A stretch of 64,000 nucleotides of DNA from Sphagnum compactum (Eukaryota > Bryophyta > Sphagnopsida > Sphagnales). The notes below the pieces were generated by a model. That model did no database searches and was not told the DNA's origin. It worked only from the letters and a program-made list of their open reading frames with translations. The translations under genes and the position numbers were made by a program. The stretch spans positions 6,830,515-6,894,514 of the forward strand of contig OZ234499.1 in assembly GCA_965153455.1 (NCBI GenBank), in the 5' to 3' direction. Of the stretch, positions 53,346 to 64,000 are shown one piece after another (position 1 is the stretch's first letter; the number at the start of each line of letters is the position of its first letter).

Positions 53346-54104
53346 TAGGAGATTCAAAATGAGCATAATGTAAAGAGGATTTCACATAAACCATATCAAC
53401 AGGAAGTATGTGAAGTTGGAATTGAAAGAAAGGAAAAATTTGGTGTTAAATAGTGAAGGATCCTTGAGACATATCTTGGCACTTTATGGAACTAACTTCA
53501 ACATTTGTCTTTTGTATGATATACTTTTAAAATTTGAAATTTCATTGTATGATCTAGAGATGTAAATTTTTAGAATAAAATAGTGACATCATGATTTCCA
53601 AGATCCTTGTAAGTTGTAGTATCATTTGGGTTGGCAGGTTTAGCTCCATTATATCCTTGGGCCACATTGCAATTGAACACCATTCCCATGACATTAGTTA
53701 GTCCCACAATGGCCTTCACCATGTCCTTGTTGGTTTTGTTGATTTCTTTGTTTTGGAACTTAAAATATTCTAGTTGCTTGGAAATAAGTTTTTTTTGGCT
53801 TTTTTTTTTTGTTACTCAATCTCAAGACTAGTAGTTTGAATCCGGTCTATGGCTATAACCAAATTTTTTGACCCTTGTTTTGTTGCTTTGATAAAGTTTT
53901 TTTAAACAACATTGGTCTTTTGATGAACACATGTATTTCTTGGTTTTGAATTTTGAAATGATATTTCAACTGGTTCTTATTGATGATGGTTTGTGTGAGG
54001 TGTCCTTGGAATACGAAATGTCATAGTTGGAGGCATTGGAATTTTATTATTAAGCATTGGAGGATTTGTAATGGTAGGCACTCAAGGCATCCCATTGTTT
54101 AACG

Positions 54105-54742
54105 TTAGAGGATTTGTAGTGCCTCAATGTGAGGCACTTGAGGCATCCCATTGCTCAACATTTGATCATGTGCATTCAATGTAACACCTAAACATTTGAA
54201 CCAACAAGAAGGCTTGCATTTTGAGGCATTGAAGGACTTGGATTCTATTGTGTTGTAGTTCTTGATACATTGGTGGCTTACCCATATGTTCATCATAACT
54301 TGGAGGCATTTGCAACCAAATGCAATAGTTTGTATCAATGGGTTGAAAGTTCTCCAATGGTTTGTTGTAGTTTTTTATACCAGCTAGTGACTTATACACC
54401 CCATCATCTATTACCATCAAGTCACATGCATGAAAGGGACAAAAAAATTGGTTATGAATTCAAGGACTCAATTATTTCACAGATTTCCTAAAAGTATTTT
54501 AAAAGCAAATCTAAGGAACTCTTATTTTGTGTTGAAAACACCCAATAATTTTCATTCATGCCAATGATGTTGTAATTTTTGATCATGTAGTAATCACCCA
54601 ATTCGATAATCCATTTGTCTTTACAAGTAGGATTGTTTTTGTAATGATGGGAAATTTTAGTAACCATCACTTTCATGGATATCTTCTTCCATTTTGCCAT
54701 TGTTGACTTGAATTGATTACAAGAGTCTACAACATTAAGCAC
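54105..54742 (-). pseudogene. Harbinger accessory Myb/SANT-like protein, decayed
   Basis: The minus-strand frame at 54488-54742 reads NNPTCKDKWIIELGDYYMI then KNYN and NYWVFS, matching the Myb/trihelix-like DNA-binding partner encoded by PIF/Harbinger elements. Downstream frames (54105-54420) continue a poorly conserved tail in more than one frame. It faces the transposase relic tail to tail, as in intact elements. Element ends were not found. Confidence 0.75.
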
Positions 54743-57024
54743 CTTAAAATGCTCCTCATATTTTGCAAATCAAAGCCATGATTTTTGTGTATTCCCAATT
54801 GGGTTGCTTTGGTTTGCAAGGGTGAACTTCAATTGAAAATGATTGATCTAATGCCTTCCATTGTTCTTTCCCTTTTTTTTGAATCATGTTTGATAAGTGT
54901 ATCATTGATTTCTTGGACCTTTTCAAGTGTATGGAATGAAAATGAAATTACTTCAGTCATGAACAAGGAATTGATTTAATTCATTGAAGAATATCTATGG
55001 TTGAATGTGTTGAAAATAGATGTCAAGAAAGTGCACATGCAAATGCATTTTGTTGGGTGATACTTTCGTTGTTGTAGTCCATGGCATCACAAGAATATTT
55101 TCCAAAAATATCCTAGATTGTCAAGAAGGAATGTTGCGTGAAGAAACTGTAACATCACGTGGCAAAGAAAAATACAAAGAAAAGAATGCTGAAAAAAATG
55201 TCAAACAGAAAAATAACAATGTTACATGCCAAAAGAGAAAATGTCAAAAGAGTTTTGTGGAAGGAAATCATAACATTGATTAGAAAAAAGAGAATGTAGA
55301 AACACATATCTTTGACTTAAATGTCCATTTTTAAAACTTCTTACTATTTTTAACAATTTTTGCCGGATATCTACTAATTTAAAGATTTGAAATTATATAT
55401 ATGCATTTTTTCCTATCTCTAACTTATCTTTTCGCTATCTTTGAATGCCACATTAATGGTCACATAAGATTTGGTGATAGGTATTACTTTAGGTGTGGAC
55501 ACCAATTTATAAGTTGGAGAGACATCCCTAACTTATTTCCATACTGTTTTTAAGTGTGGGGTGGTCTTTATTCCCATTAGCTTATCTATAAGATTTTTTC
55601 TTAAAAAATAATTGAAGGAAGAATTAAAACAAATTTTACAATTAAAATTCCTAATATCTTGTTGCTCTACCTCCCCTAGTAGAAACATACTAAATTGTTT
55701 TATCCTTCATCATAATCATTAAAAACCTTTTCTTAAATATAATTTTTTCTTAACTTTATTTTTCCTTACTAATTCCATTTTCATTCATTTGTTCAAAATT
55801 GCCCCCTAAATGCCAAGTCAAAAATGGTTTTCTTTGGGGACTTTGAAATGGTTGTGGGAAATGGAAATTAATTTTCTTTTTTGTTGATTTGGAATTAGTG
55901 CATGGATTTTGGAGAGGATTTGATCAAATAAGTGCATGCCCTAGGCCTGTGATTGGTACACGCAATTGCCTACAATTAAAACTGCATCAATAATGGTGAT
56001 GGGAGTCATAGGTGGTAGAGGGGGGCTAGCTTTGGAAACTTATTTATGAGTTTGTTGGGGAGTTTTAGCACTTGGATCCCTTCGAAGTTGTTGCCCATTT
56101 TCAAAGATCTTCACATTCACATTCCAAAAATAACAAGGATTCAATTTTATTTTAAAAATTACATTTTGATTTGAAAATTTAATGAGTATTTATCTTAGTT
56201 GTTGTTAGGAGTTTCTTTTGGGTGAATATTTGCCACTTGGTGACAAAAAAAAATCCAATGTAACTCTTTCAAATGATTTTTGTGAAAAAAATGCTCTAGA
56301 GTTGCCAAATTTTGAGAAAAAGATTTCTTTGAAATTGCCATATTTAGACAATAGGTTCTAGGAGGTTGACAAAATATAGTACAATCCTTAAAATTTTCTA
56401 CTTTTCTTTGTGACTTGTAGCCAAATTTGGTTAATTGTTCTTGTAATTTGGTTAATTGCTCTCGTAGATGATCACATGTGTAACTACATCACAAAATTGA
56501 AACATGCTTGTGAGTGCCATACTAGGATGCATGCATTAATGTTATGTCAAAAGCACTTTATTGGTTGTTGAAGCCTCATATTCAACCTTGGGCAACACCT
56601 ACCACATCTTACATGAGTTCAATCTAGCTTTGTTATCTCATCACCCCAACTTGCTTGATTTTGGTTGCATCACGCATGTAAACTTTGAATCAAATGGTTG
56701 GACTTGTAATCACATTCATGGATGAGTAGATTGGATCAACTTTCTAACTAAAGCTTTGAATAGAGGTAAAATGGGCTTAGGCTCCTAAGGATTAAATAGC
56801 AAGCCATAGCCATGATCTCCATGCATGGACTAAGTCAAAACAACATCCATGATTGGCTTCTCCTGACCATGTTAGTTTGATGAAGTTTCAATTGCATTTG
56901 GATGACTACCTTTTCTTTTAAATAAAAAAATAAGGATGATGTGGGGGAAAAAACTGTTATTACAAGAAGACAATCATGAACCCTTTCCAATTCAAAGATG
57001 AGGATGAAACATGCCCATGTTAGG

Positions 57025-57108
57025 TATACACGTTTTGGGCTTGTAATGGGACAACTAGTGTCCATTTCAAGCACATTTTTTGTCCATTACAAGCTCAAAA
57101 CATGTATA
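57025..57108. repeat. Inverted repeat with ~29-bp arms (hairpin)
   Basis: 'tatacacgttttgggcttgt' at 57025 pairs with 'acaagctcaaaacatgtata' ending at 57108. Two substitutions and one indel separate the arms, with a loop of about 25 bases. Confidence 0.8.
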
Positions 57109-58229
57109 ACAGGAGCCAAATGGTGTATGGGCAGCACCTATATGTGGTCTGGGCACCACCAGACACATCTTGAATGGCAAAAGGGCAGCCAGGGATAAAA
57201 GCAGGCACTACTTTTTTCCTGCTTGCAATAACAACTATGTGCACATAGGGTAGATTGGCCCATCACTGATTGCCTACCTATGACTGAACACTTATTTATA
57301 TCTTCATCACATGTGCTTCATTTTGAGTGATTTAAAATGTTATGGGAGTGTTACCTCAAGCTCTAGAAATCATCATTGAAGTGCAAAGGAAAAGGAATAA
57401 TGAAAATAAATAAATAATAATAACGAGGAAAAAAAAAAGCTTTTCAACTTACAAAGCGTTTCTTTTTTTTCTCTTTGAACCCCTCCTACTTTCAAACCTT
57501 ATAATTTTCTTATTTACTTAAAAGAAATTTAAATGCTATAGGGGCACCGCCCGAAGTTTTACAAATCATTTTTGAACTCTAATAGCAACATAACAACATA
57601 CAAGGAACTTTTTGGGTGTTTGAGAATCAGCGTTAGTAATGTTTGATGGTTTGTTTGTGTTTTTTAAAGTTCTTGACCCCCTTTACTTTGAGGGTGATAA
57701 CTTTCTCATTTCTAATCCATTTTTGATGATTGTTAGTGTGTCAATTGCGCCAAAAGGATGAGTTCAAGTTTTGTTTGGACACCAGAAACAACAGAGCCCT
57801 CCCCTTGAATCTGGCTTGCCCTGAGTGTTTAAGTGTTCGATCAGCACCGACTAGTCTACCTTATAATGCTAGGGCTTTATCTTCATTGAATATTTCCTGC
57901 TTTAACAGTTGCTGGTTCGAACTTGCCAGAAGGGGGCAGAGCCATTATGTGTAGTGGGGGGGGGGGGCTTTACTGGAATAACGCCCTGCAAGGTAGAGCT
58001 GACCACGGGTCCAAATCCCTGCAGCAATTTTGTTTAAAATTTTTTTTTCCTCATGCTACGCAATGGGTACCTTCTGGGCATCATGGGGAAAATAGTGAAA
58101 AATGATGACAGCACCCTTTTAGAGAAATGAAATGGGCACTCTGTGCACATCGTGTTATAAAAAGCCCACCGGCCTACTCCGCTATCTAAAGCTACCTACA
58201 CCTACCAAAAAAAAACTGTGCAGGTTTTT

Positions 58230-58625
58230 TTGGGGATAGCCTCTTGTTAGTGCAAAAAGAAAATATGATAAGAAAAAAATTTGATAATTCCACCACAAAA
58301 AAGAAAAAAAGAAATGTGGAAAAGACAAGAAAGAAGAGAGGACAATACTACCACAAGAAAGAAAGCGGGAAGAAGAAATGCAAAAAGACAAAGAAAGAAG
58401 AAATGAGAATTCCACAACAAGAAAGAAGGAAGAAATGCTAAAAAAAGACAAGAAAGAAGAAACGAGAATTCCACAACAATAAAGAATGAAAGAAGGAAGA
58501 AATACAAGAAAGATAAGAAAGAGGAAATGAGAAGTGCGCCACAAGAAAGAAAGAGAAAAAGCAACAGAGAAAGGAAGGAAGGAAGGAATGAGAAAGAAAT
58601 GCACAGGAAAGAGAAAGAAAGGGTT
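58230..58625. repeat. Purine-rich (GAA/AGA) low-complexity tract with ~50-bp periodicity
   Basis: Nearly 400 bases of G and A on the plus strand, with repeated words 'agaaagaagaaatgagaatt' and 'ccacaacaagaaag'. It yields long but meaningless Lys/Glu frames on one strand and Phe/Leu/Ser frames on the other. Confidence 0.9.
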
Positions 58626-59400
58626 TTAGGAACCTTAAAATCTAGTAATTAGACCCTAACAGGTAGCATTGTGTGCAACCTGTACAATGTTATGTTAATT
58701 AGCTTCAACTCAATCATTTTCTAATTTAGAAGGCCAGTCTCTTGTGTCAATTGTGTTGTTGAGAGGGATTCTTGGAGTGTTATCTGTACTGGGGCCCTAT
58801 TCTGTGGTCGAACTGCTATTATGAACGTCTGATGCTGGGATTATTTATTGTTCTGGCTTTATGCTATCCTGATTTATCTAAAGCTTCATCTTCAGGGATC
58901 TTCAATGCAGTAAAATGGGAATAAAACCACAGGGCAAGCAATTGGATGCACTGACAAAGGTGATAAGTCAACCAGCTGCACATTGTCTAGGAATGACAGC
59001 AGCTCCCACAACTCTAAAAGGCACTCAAGTATATACAATCAGGTAGACTTTTAAGCACACATGTAAAGTTTGCTTGAAATCTGGAATTTTTGCTTCCTTG
59101 TAAGCTGGGAACTCCATCATCCCTTCAAAAAAGTGGAGAAATCAACTAGCTAATGATTGCATGCAAGATTGATGCTGATGAGAAGGTACTGAGGTTACGC
59201 ACCTCAACTCCTTTGCCATGGAGAGACTATTTTGTGGGTATCGTCATCACCCCTGCTCATGTTGGAGACACCCTGCAACACAAACAAAAAGGATGCGTTA
59301 CTGATAGCTGCTTATTGAACGTTGGAGGAATGGAAATGAAATGGTGTTTTCATTTGAAAGAACTTACAGTGAGACAGCAGAGACTGAGCTGAGTGCAGTG

Positions 59401-61913
59401 TCAGAGGTTGGCAAGCTTGGCAAGGATGGATTTGGTCAGAAATGTCTTGGAATTATTTGCAATCTGCTGTAGGGCTGCCTTGTGAACTTTCAGCTTGACA
59501 CCATGCTTTGTGAGTAGATTCAAGAGCAAGTTTCCGAACTTCAATGAGCCTGAGAATTGGTGACTAGCATTCTCTAAGGAGGAAACCAATCCTTCTAGTG
59601 TATCTTCCCTCAATACTATGCCTTGTGCCAATAAATTGAGAATCAAACCCACCATAGATTCTGTCCAGATCCAATCCAGCTCTTTATGATCTTTGTCCTG
59701 GGTACAGAACAGTTTGTGGAACAAGGAAGAAAGTAACTCTGGAGTTAGGCCTTCTTTGATGACACGGTTGATGACATCACACTGGAATGGGGATGCTCCT
59801 TCCTTGCACAACAGAAGGGGGAGTAACAAGGCATCCACAGTTGCTCTGGGGTGAGCTTTACTTGCCTGCAACACTGCAGATCCAAGAATGCGTGATACTG
59901 GCTGCTTCAGCTTTTGCAGCTTTGGAAGGAGGATGTAGGTTAGAATCTGTACAGAGCGTGCATATCCTGCATGTTCCCCCAAAAGGGTCCCAACAAGAAG
60001 TGCAGTGACTTCATCCTCTACTAGCCAGGGCTTCACCACTTTGAAAACTGGTGTCAAGTCAGAAGCTGAAAAAATGACATCCAACTCTTCTGGAAGGTGG
60101 CTGGTTGTAGAGATTGAGTGCAGCATATCTCTCAGCAGCTTTGCACGAGTGAAGACTGTCTCACCCAGCAACCCTCTAGCTGTTTCGTCATCCTTATCAT
60201 CTGGAGCCTCAATACTCTCTGGTGCACATGAAGCATCCTGGGTGGTAACCACTCTGTTATCTTGGCTACATTGCAAACCTGTCACATCATCTCCTTTCTG
60301 ATTGCTTATGAGGCCCACATCATCTGCTTGTGTAGAGTTGACCTGTATGTGTTTGCTTTCCACTGTTACTTTCTCTTCTTGAGGTTGGTGCTCCCATTGC
60401 ATCCTGGTGTCCTCTTCATCTGAACAAGAATTGTGCATAGGTGGCAAGTCTGAGCACATTAATGACTGCTGTTCCTTATACTCGTGAAGCCAATCTGGCA
60501 AGGCATAGTAATCAATCATGGCTGGATCAACCTGTAACTGATTCTCCTCTGCACAACATAAACCAGAAACAAACTGTTATCATAGAAAATGCCTTTGGAT
60601 AATACCAATGTTTCTCCTACTCATGCAAAATGAAAGCAGATGCAGGCATGATTGAAAGCCCCTTTCCCACAATTTTGGTACTTCTTCATTCAGGTGAGCT
60701 GTACATGGTTGCATCATCAGGCTTCCTGGTTGGTAACTTCCAGTACTTCACAGTTCCTATGAATTTGAATACATGCCTGATGTGGAAGTGGATCCTTCAT
60801 CCAAGAGGCGATCAGCAATGTGATCAATGAATGGTGTACCTTCTTAGCACAAAAGCTTGTGATTTCTGGCTCAAAACAACAGGACTTGCCCAAAACCTAG
60901 CCATTTCTGATCCATATTCAGGGATTCATGGTTATAAAAATGGGATCAAAGCAGCAGCATAAAGATTTTGATGTAGGTGTAGTCCTCTACTTCTGTTCAT
61001 TGTACAAAGCAAATTCAAATTGCTGAGAGATATTCATATACAAAGGCTAGGGTTTAAAGCAGTAGACAGCAGCCAAAAAGGCTGCTACCTTTAAACAAAA
61101 CCATCACACTGCCTGAGCCTCTTAAATGCAGGGTAGGGGAGCTACTTGGGTAGTTTATACAAGGCTTGAGGGATTGTACCAGGAAAGCAAGGATACCCTT
61201 CACTATTGTGCTGTTGCAAGGTTCGCAGCAAATTTGCTACCCCACACTTCACCCAGAAGTCAACATTGTTGGATGCTAGTAAACAGCTGGCCAATGCATG
61301 CAAATCCTTGGACTGAAAATGCAAATGCTCCACACTTAGAAATGCCAGGATGTCTGCCTGCATTGTGTTGGGCAGTGTCTGCATCCAAATGCAACTGTTC
61401 CATAAGTGGTAAGGCAATTTTGACATTGCAACTGCATGAATCATCATCATTGATGCAATTGACATTGTGTACTGTATTACTCAAGGCACGTTCTTGAGCA
61501 TGATTTTTCAGACAGAACAGATCATGAAAGCACGCAACCAAATACACTGTCAGGGGGAGAGAGTAACATGAGACAAAGAGGGACTGCGAGACAAGAAAAT
61601 CGTAACAGCGTTGACACAGATATTTACAGCAGAAAGAGACCTCTTACTTGCTAACCGAAGCTTTGCGATGTGTATTCTCGGTATCTTTCTCAATAACGAC
61701 CACTTGCTTTGCGAGTAGCTCCGGCACGAAACGCGACAGCGAATGCAACGTCCGCCTCCCACGTCCGTGCGATGTAAGGCTACCTAAAGCCGCGTTGTAC
61801 CCATGTGATTCCACCCACTGCACAGCAGCCCCCACCACACAAACAGAGGAGCCTCCGAATATCTCAACAAGAGGAGCCCACTGCTCTGGAACACACCAAG
61901 CTCTGGAGCTCAT
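59401..61913 (-). CDS. FANCE: FANCE-like Fanconi anaemia group E protein
   Basis: FANCE is a core-complex subunit that links the complex to FANCD2 for interstrand-crosslink repair, and in plants affects meiotic crossovers. The last exon (59401-60548, stop at 59401) carries the helical C-terminal domain: HPRATVDALLLPLLLCKEG, FQCDVINRVIKEGL, SLKFGNLLLNLLTKHG and a TFLTKSILAKL ending. It joins in phase to an exon whose donor is at 61180 and which contains LPNTMQADILAFLSVEHLHF and ASCLLASNNVDFWVKCG, like the FANCE N-terminal helices. A first exon at 61648-61913 starts with an ATG (MSSRAWCVPEQW). Its donor (AA/GTAAGA) does not join in phase to the acceptors I could find for the middle exon, so that junction is unresolved. 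An acidic linker separates the two helical parts. Family assignment is from remembered motifs. Confidence 0.68.
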
Positions 61914-63306
61914 GTCTCTCTTCTAATATTCACAAACATATACTACATTGCTTGTGCTTGTGATTCCCACCCACCTTCTTCTCTCAAACAGTTTGCAGCT
62001 AACATCATGCACAAGAGTCCTGAGCGTTACCATTGGAGTCTGTGTCCTGGAAATCAGACTCAAACTCCGAGATTCGAACCTTATCACATGCCTGAAAGAG
62101 ACCAACAGGACTGAAAGTTGGGGCAGGGTTTAGGGTTTAACGAACCATCATACCAGTGTCAAATAGCCTACTGAGTAGGGTTGAGGCCCAACCTGCAATT
62201 GGTCCCTTCCAGTCGTCCACAGGTTAGATTTAAAATATCCTCTAAGGGCTAGGTGATGTAAACGTCAACACATGTTCTATTGTCTTTTAGTTTAGAAAAC
62301 ACGGGAAAAATATAACGTGAAACTGGCAACTTTATTACTGGAGAAACACAAGAGGAAGGAAGAAAGCAACAAAGGAAGGAACAAAGTCCTAACTCAAATA
62401 GGTTCCTTTCCAACATAGGTGCCCTGCATCATCCAATTTGGTAAAACAAAAGGGTGACGAATTTCACATACCAACAACAGCACTATTTTCATTGGAACTC
62501 AGACAGACAGAGCTTCCCGGAAATTTTCTATACAACGCTGCTGCTGCAAGCTATACTTTCCACACAGTATGAAGCCGTTTAGAGAATCTTGATTGTTTCA
62601 AATTGCATTTTGCTTTGTCAAAAAACTTGCACAAGGACTTGAACGTCAGAGAAATTACTTCCGATAACCAGGGTCAAGTATATTAGGATGTCGTGAAGAA
62701 TCCACTCACCTCCCATGAAAACTTCCCCTTCTGCCAAACAATGCTGAAGATTTCTGCATCTCCAGTCTAACTGACATCTACTTTGGAGTTCTCGTCATCT
62801 GTTTTACGTCCGTTGGACATTTGTAGACCCAATTGATCTGTGTTCAGGAGTATGACTCTCGTGGGCTTGTGGAAGAGGAGAAGAAACCATCTAATGGGGT
62901 GGTGCACCACGATACAAGGGACGCAACAGCCGCTTACAGTCAGCTTCATAGCTAACGGTATTCCTTGATCTAGCTAAACCTTTCTAGATCTCCAAAAACC
63001 AAGTTTTGTGTGAGCAGGCTCCCTTGAGTTTGAAAACAAGCAAGTTGTCGTGATGAGGTCTCTCTCTTTATGGCATATACTCCTGATAACGCTTTCCCTC
63101 ACAATTTTCTTACGAGGAGGAGGCTCAAGAGCCTAAACCAAGTTTGCCACATCACAGTGTCATCAATACTAGGCCAAAGAAGTATGGGGCCTGTTGAAAG
63201 AATCCCCTAAGATATCTGTGATCTGTTGTTGTTTATGTACTGCTCCTAGCTGAAGATTCACCAAGCCACGTTTGGAGCCTTTGGAAACGTAGCCGAATCC
63301 AGATTT
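61914..63306. other. Region between FANCE-like gene and kleisin gene
   Basis: About 1.4 kb holding the FANCE-like promoter and leader (near 61914-62150) and the 3' UTR of the kleisin, both on the minus strand. A 60-codon frame at 62767-62949 has no known domain. No separate gene is supported. Confidence 0.5.
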
Positions 63307-63825
63307 CTAGAGGTTCTCACCACGACTGATGCGAATATCGCCATAAGCCTCTGTTTGCTCCACTATAAGAAAGTTGTTGGAAGCCAAAACTGCAATGCAA
63401 CTCCAACAACGGTTACAACATTCAATTTATGTGAGGGCAAACCAAGTGGTTGGTTATGTGCAGTGTGACGGTGGAAGTTCGGATGCACTATCAGCATCTA
63501 CTTGACCAAATATTATGGGAAGGGAGAGAGGGATTTTAAGGAGACTCAGAATAAATGGGCTAGTGAGATTTGATAGAGAGCTAAATGGTAGCTCACATAG
63601 AGAAAAGATCAAAGAGCAATGACAGACACCCATCATTGATCCCATGGAGGAGAAATTGAGTACTAGGTGAGGAATCCTACCGCATGTTTCATAGAACAGT
63701 CTGGCTGCTTCAGATCTCTCAAATCCTGCGGCCAAACTGTTGAGAGACTCATGTGCAGAAGCTCCAGGTTTGTTGAAGTGCCCTCGCATATACCTGGTGG
63801 AGATTGAATTTGAACTGACAGATAT
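63307..63825 (-). CDS. Rad21/REC8-type cohesin kleisin, C-terminal exons (gene continues past window)
   Basis: Two in-phase minus-strand exons, 63681-63825 and 63307-63389 (stop TAG at 63307-63309), encode the winged-helix C-terminus of an alpha-kleisin that closes the cohesin ring on the SMC1 head. The first has TRYMRGHFN and LNSLAAGFERSEAARLFYET; the second reads VLASNNFLIVEQTEAYGDI and ends SRGENL. This matches the family pattern of a basic-EAAR-F-ET helix followed by VL, about ten residues, QxEPYGDI and SRG. The usual proline in EPYGDI is alanine here. Upstream exons lie beyond 64000, so mitotic Rad21 and meiotic REC8 cannot be separated. Confidence 0.85.
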
Positions 63826-64000
63826 CTGTAATAGGAGTCTTACATGAAGCACTAGAGTTGAATTGCATGCAGGATATCAGCTGGAAATAGCATACTGCAA
63901 TCTTATTCCAAGGACCAAAACTGATGATGGTAACAAAATTGTGAACTGTATGTGCACTTAAGAAAGAACCAGATGTCAGTTGTGGACATTTTCTTGAAGA

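Larger units (their letters stand above)
54743..58900. other. Gene-free AT-rich intergenic DNA
   Basis: Frames are short and without known domains. Holds the hairpin at 57025-57108, a G run at about 57956-57967 and the purine-rich block at 58230-58625. The 55.3-56.3 kb stretch is almost featureless. Confidence 0.5.

Noticed and set aside
57900-58030. Possible tRNA ('ggttcgaac', 'gggtccaaatccc')
   Set aside because: No matching acceptor stem, D arm or anticodon arm could be assembled at tRNA spacing.
58182-58604. 140-residue hydrophobic minus-strand frame that looks like a membrane protein
   Set aside because: It is the complement of a GA-rich tract; Phe/Leu/Ser runs are compositional and recur in other frames.

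Overview
The window looks like nuclear DNA of a land plant. Genes are split into many exons by GT-AG introns, intergenic DNA is long and AT-rich, interstitial repeats are of the plant telomere type (TTTAGGG/CCCTAAA), and the gene content includes a plant hybrid histidine kinase, an AGO1-clade Argonaute and a WW-domain TGS1. Large repeat-filled introns and abundant GA/CT microsatellites suggest a fern-like genome, but this is an impression and not a proof. No bacterial, organellar or CRISPR features were seen.

Layout. 1-3 kb: AT-rich, weakly repetitive DNA. 3.0-4.5 kb (minus): four exons of a VASt-domain membrane protein without its expected C2/GRAM half. 5.1-5.3 kb: broken copia-type integrase fragment. 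8.4-12.5 kb (minus): TGS1, the cap hypermethylase, with all eight coding exons in phase. 12.55-13.6 kb: a 68-69 bp satellite array directly upstream of TGS1. 13.6-17 kb: AT-rich DNA with 30-bp and 76-bp tandem arrays. 17.4-24.3 kb (plus): CKI1-type hybrid histidine kinase. 25.4-39.3 kb (minus, convergent with the kinase): AGO1/AGO10-type Argonaute with 20 coding exons, all phases consistent, catalytic tetrad D726/E767/D812/H952. Its introns carry a miniature inverted-repeat element family, a Mutator-like element with a zinc-knuckle remnant, tandem repeats and interstitial telomere repeats. 40-58.6 kb: gene-poor repeat DNA with a C2H2 zinc-finger relic, a 207-bp repeat in two opposed arrays around an AT-rich core, and a decayed PIF/Harbinger transposon with both its genes. 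59.4-61.9 kb (minus): FANCE-like gene. 63.3-63.8 kb (minus): the last two exons of a Rad21/REC8 kleisin that continues past the window.

The genes are ordinary unlinked plant genes: snRNA cap methylation, cytokinin-type phosphorelay, small-RNA silencing, crosslink repair and cohesion. They do not form an operon or cluster. The most interesting material lies in the introns: opposed copies of one element family in the Argonaute gene, and a stem-loop with a tandemly duplicated 3' arm in the kinase leader intron. Exon coordinates were worked out by hand from splice signals and reading-frame phase.
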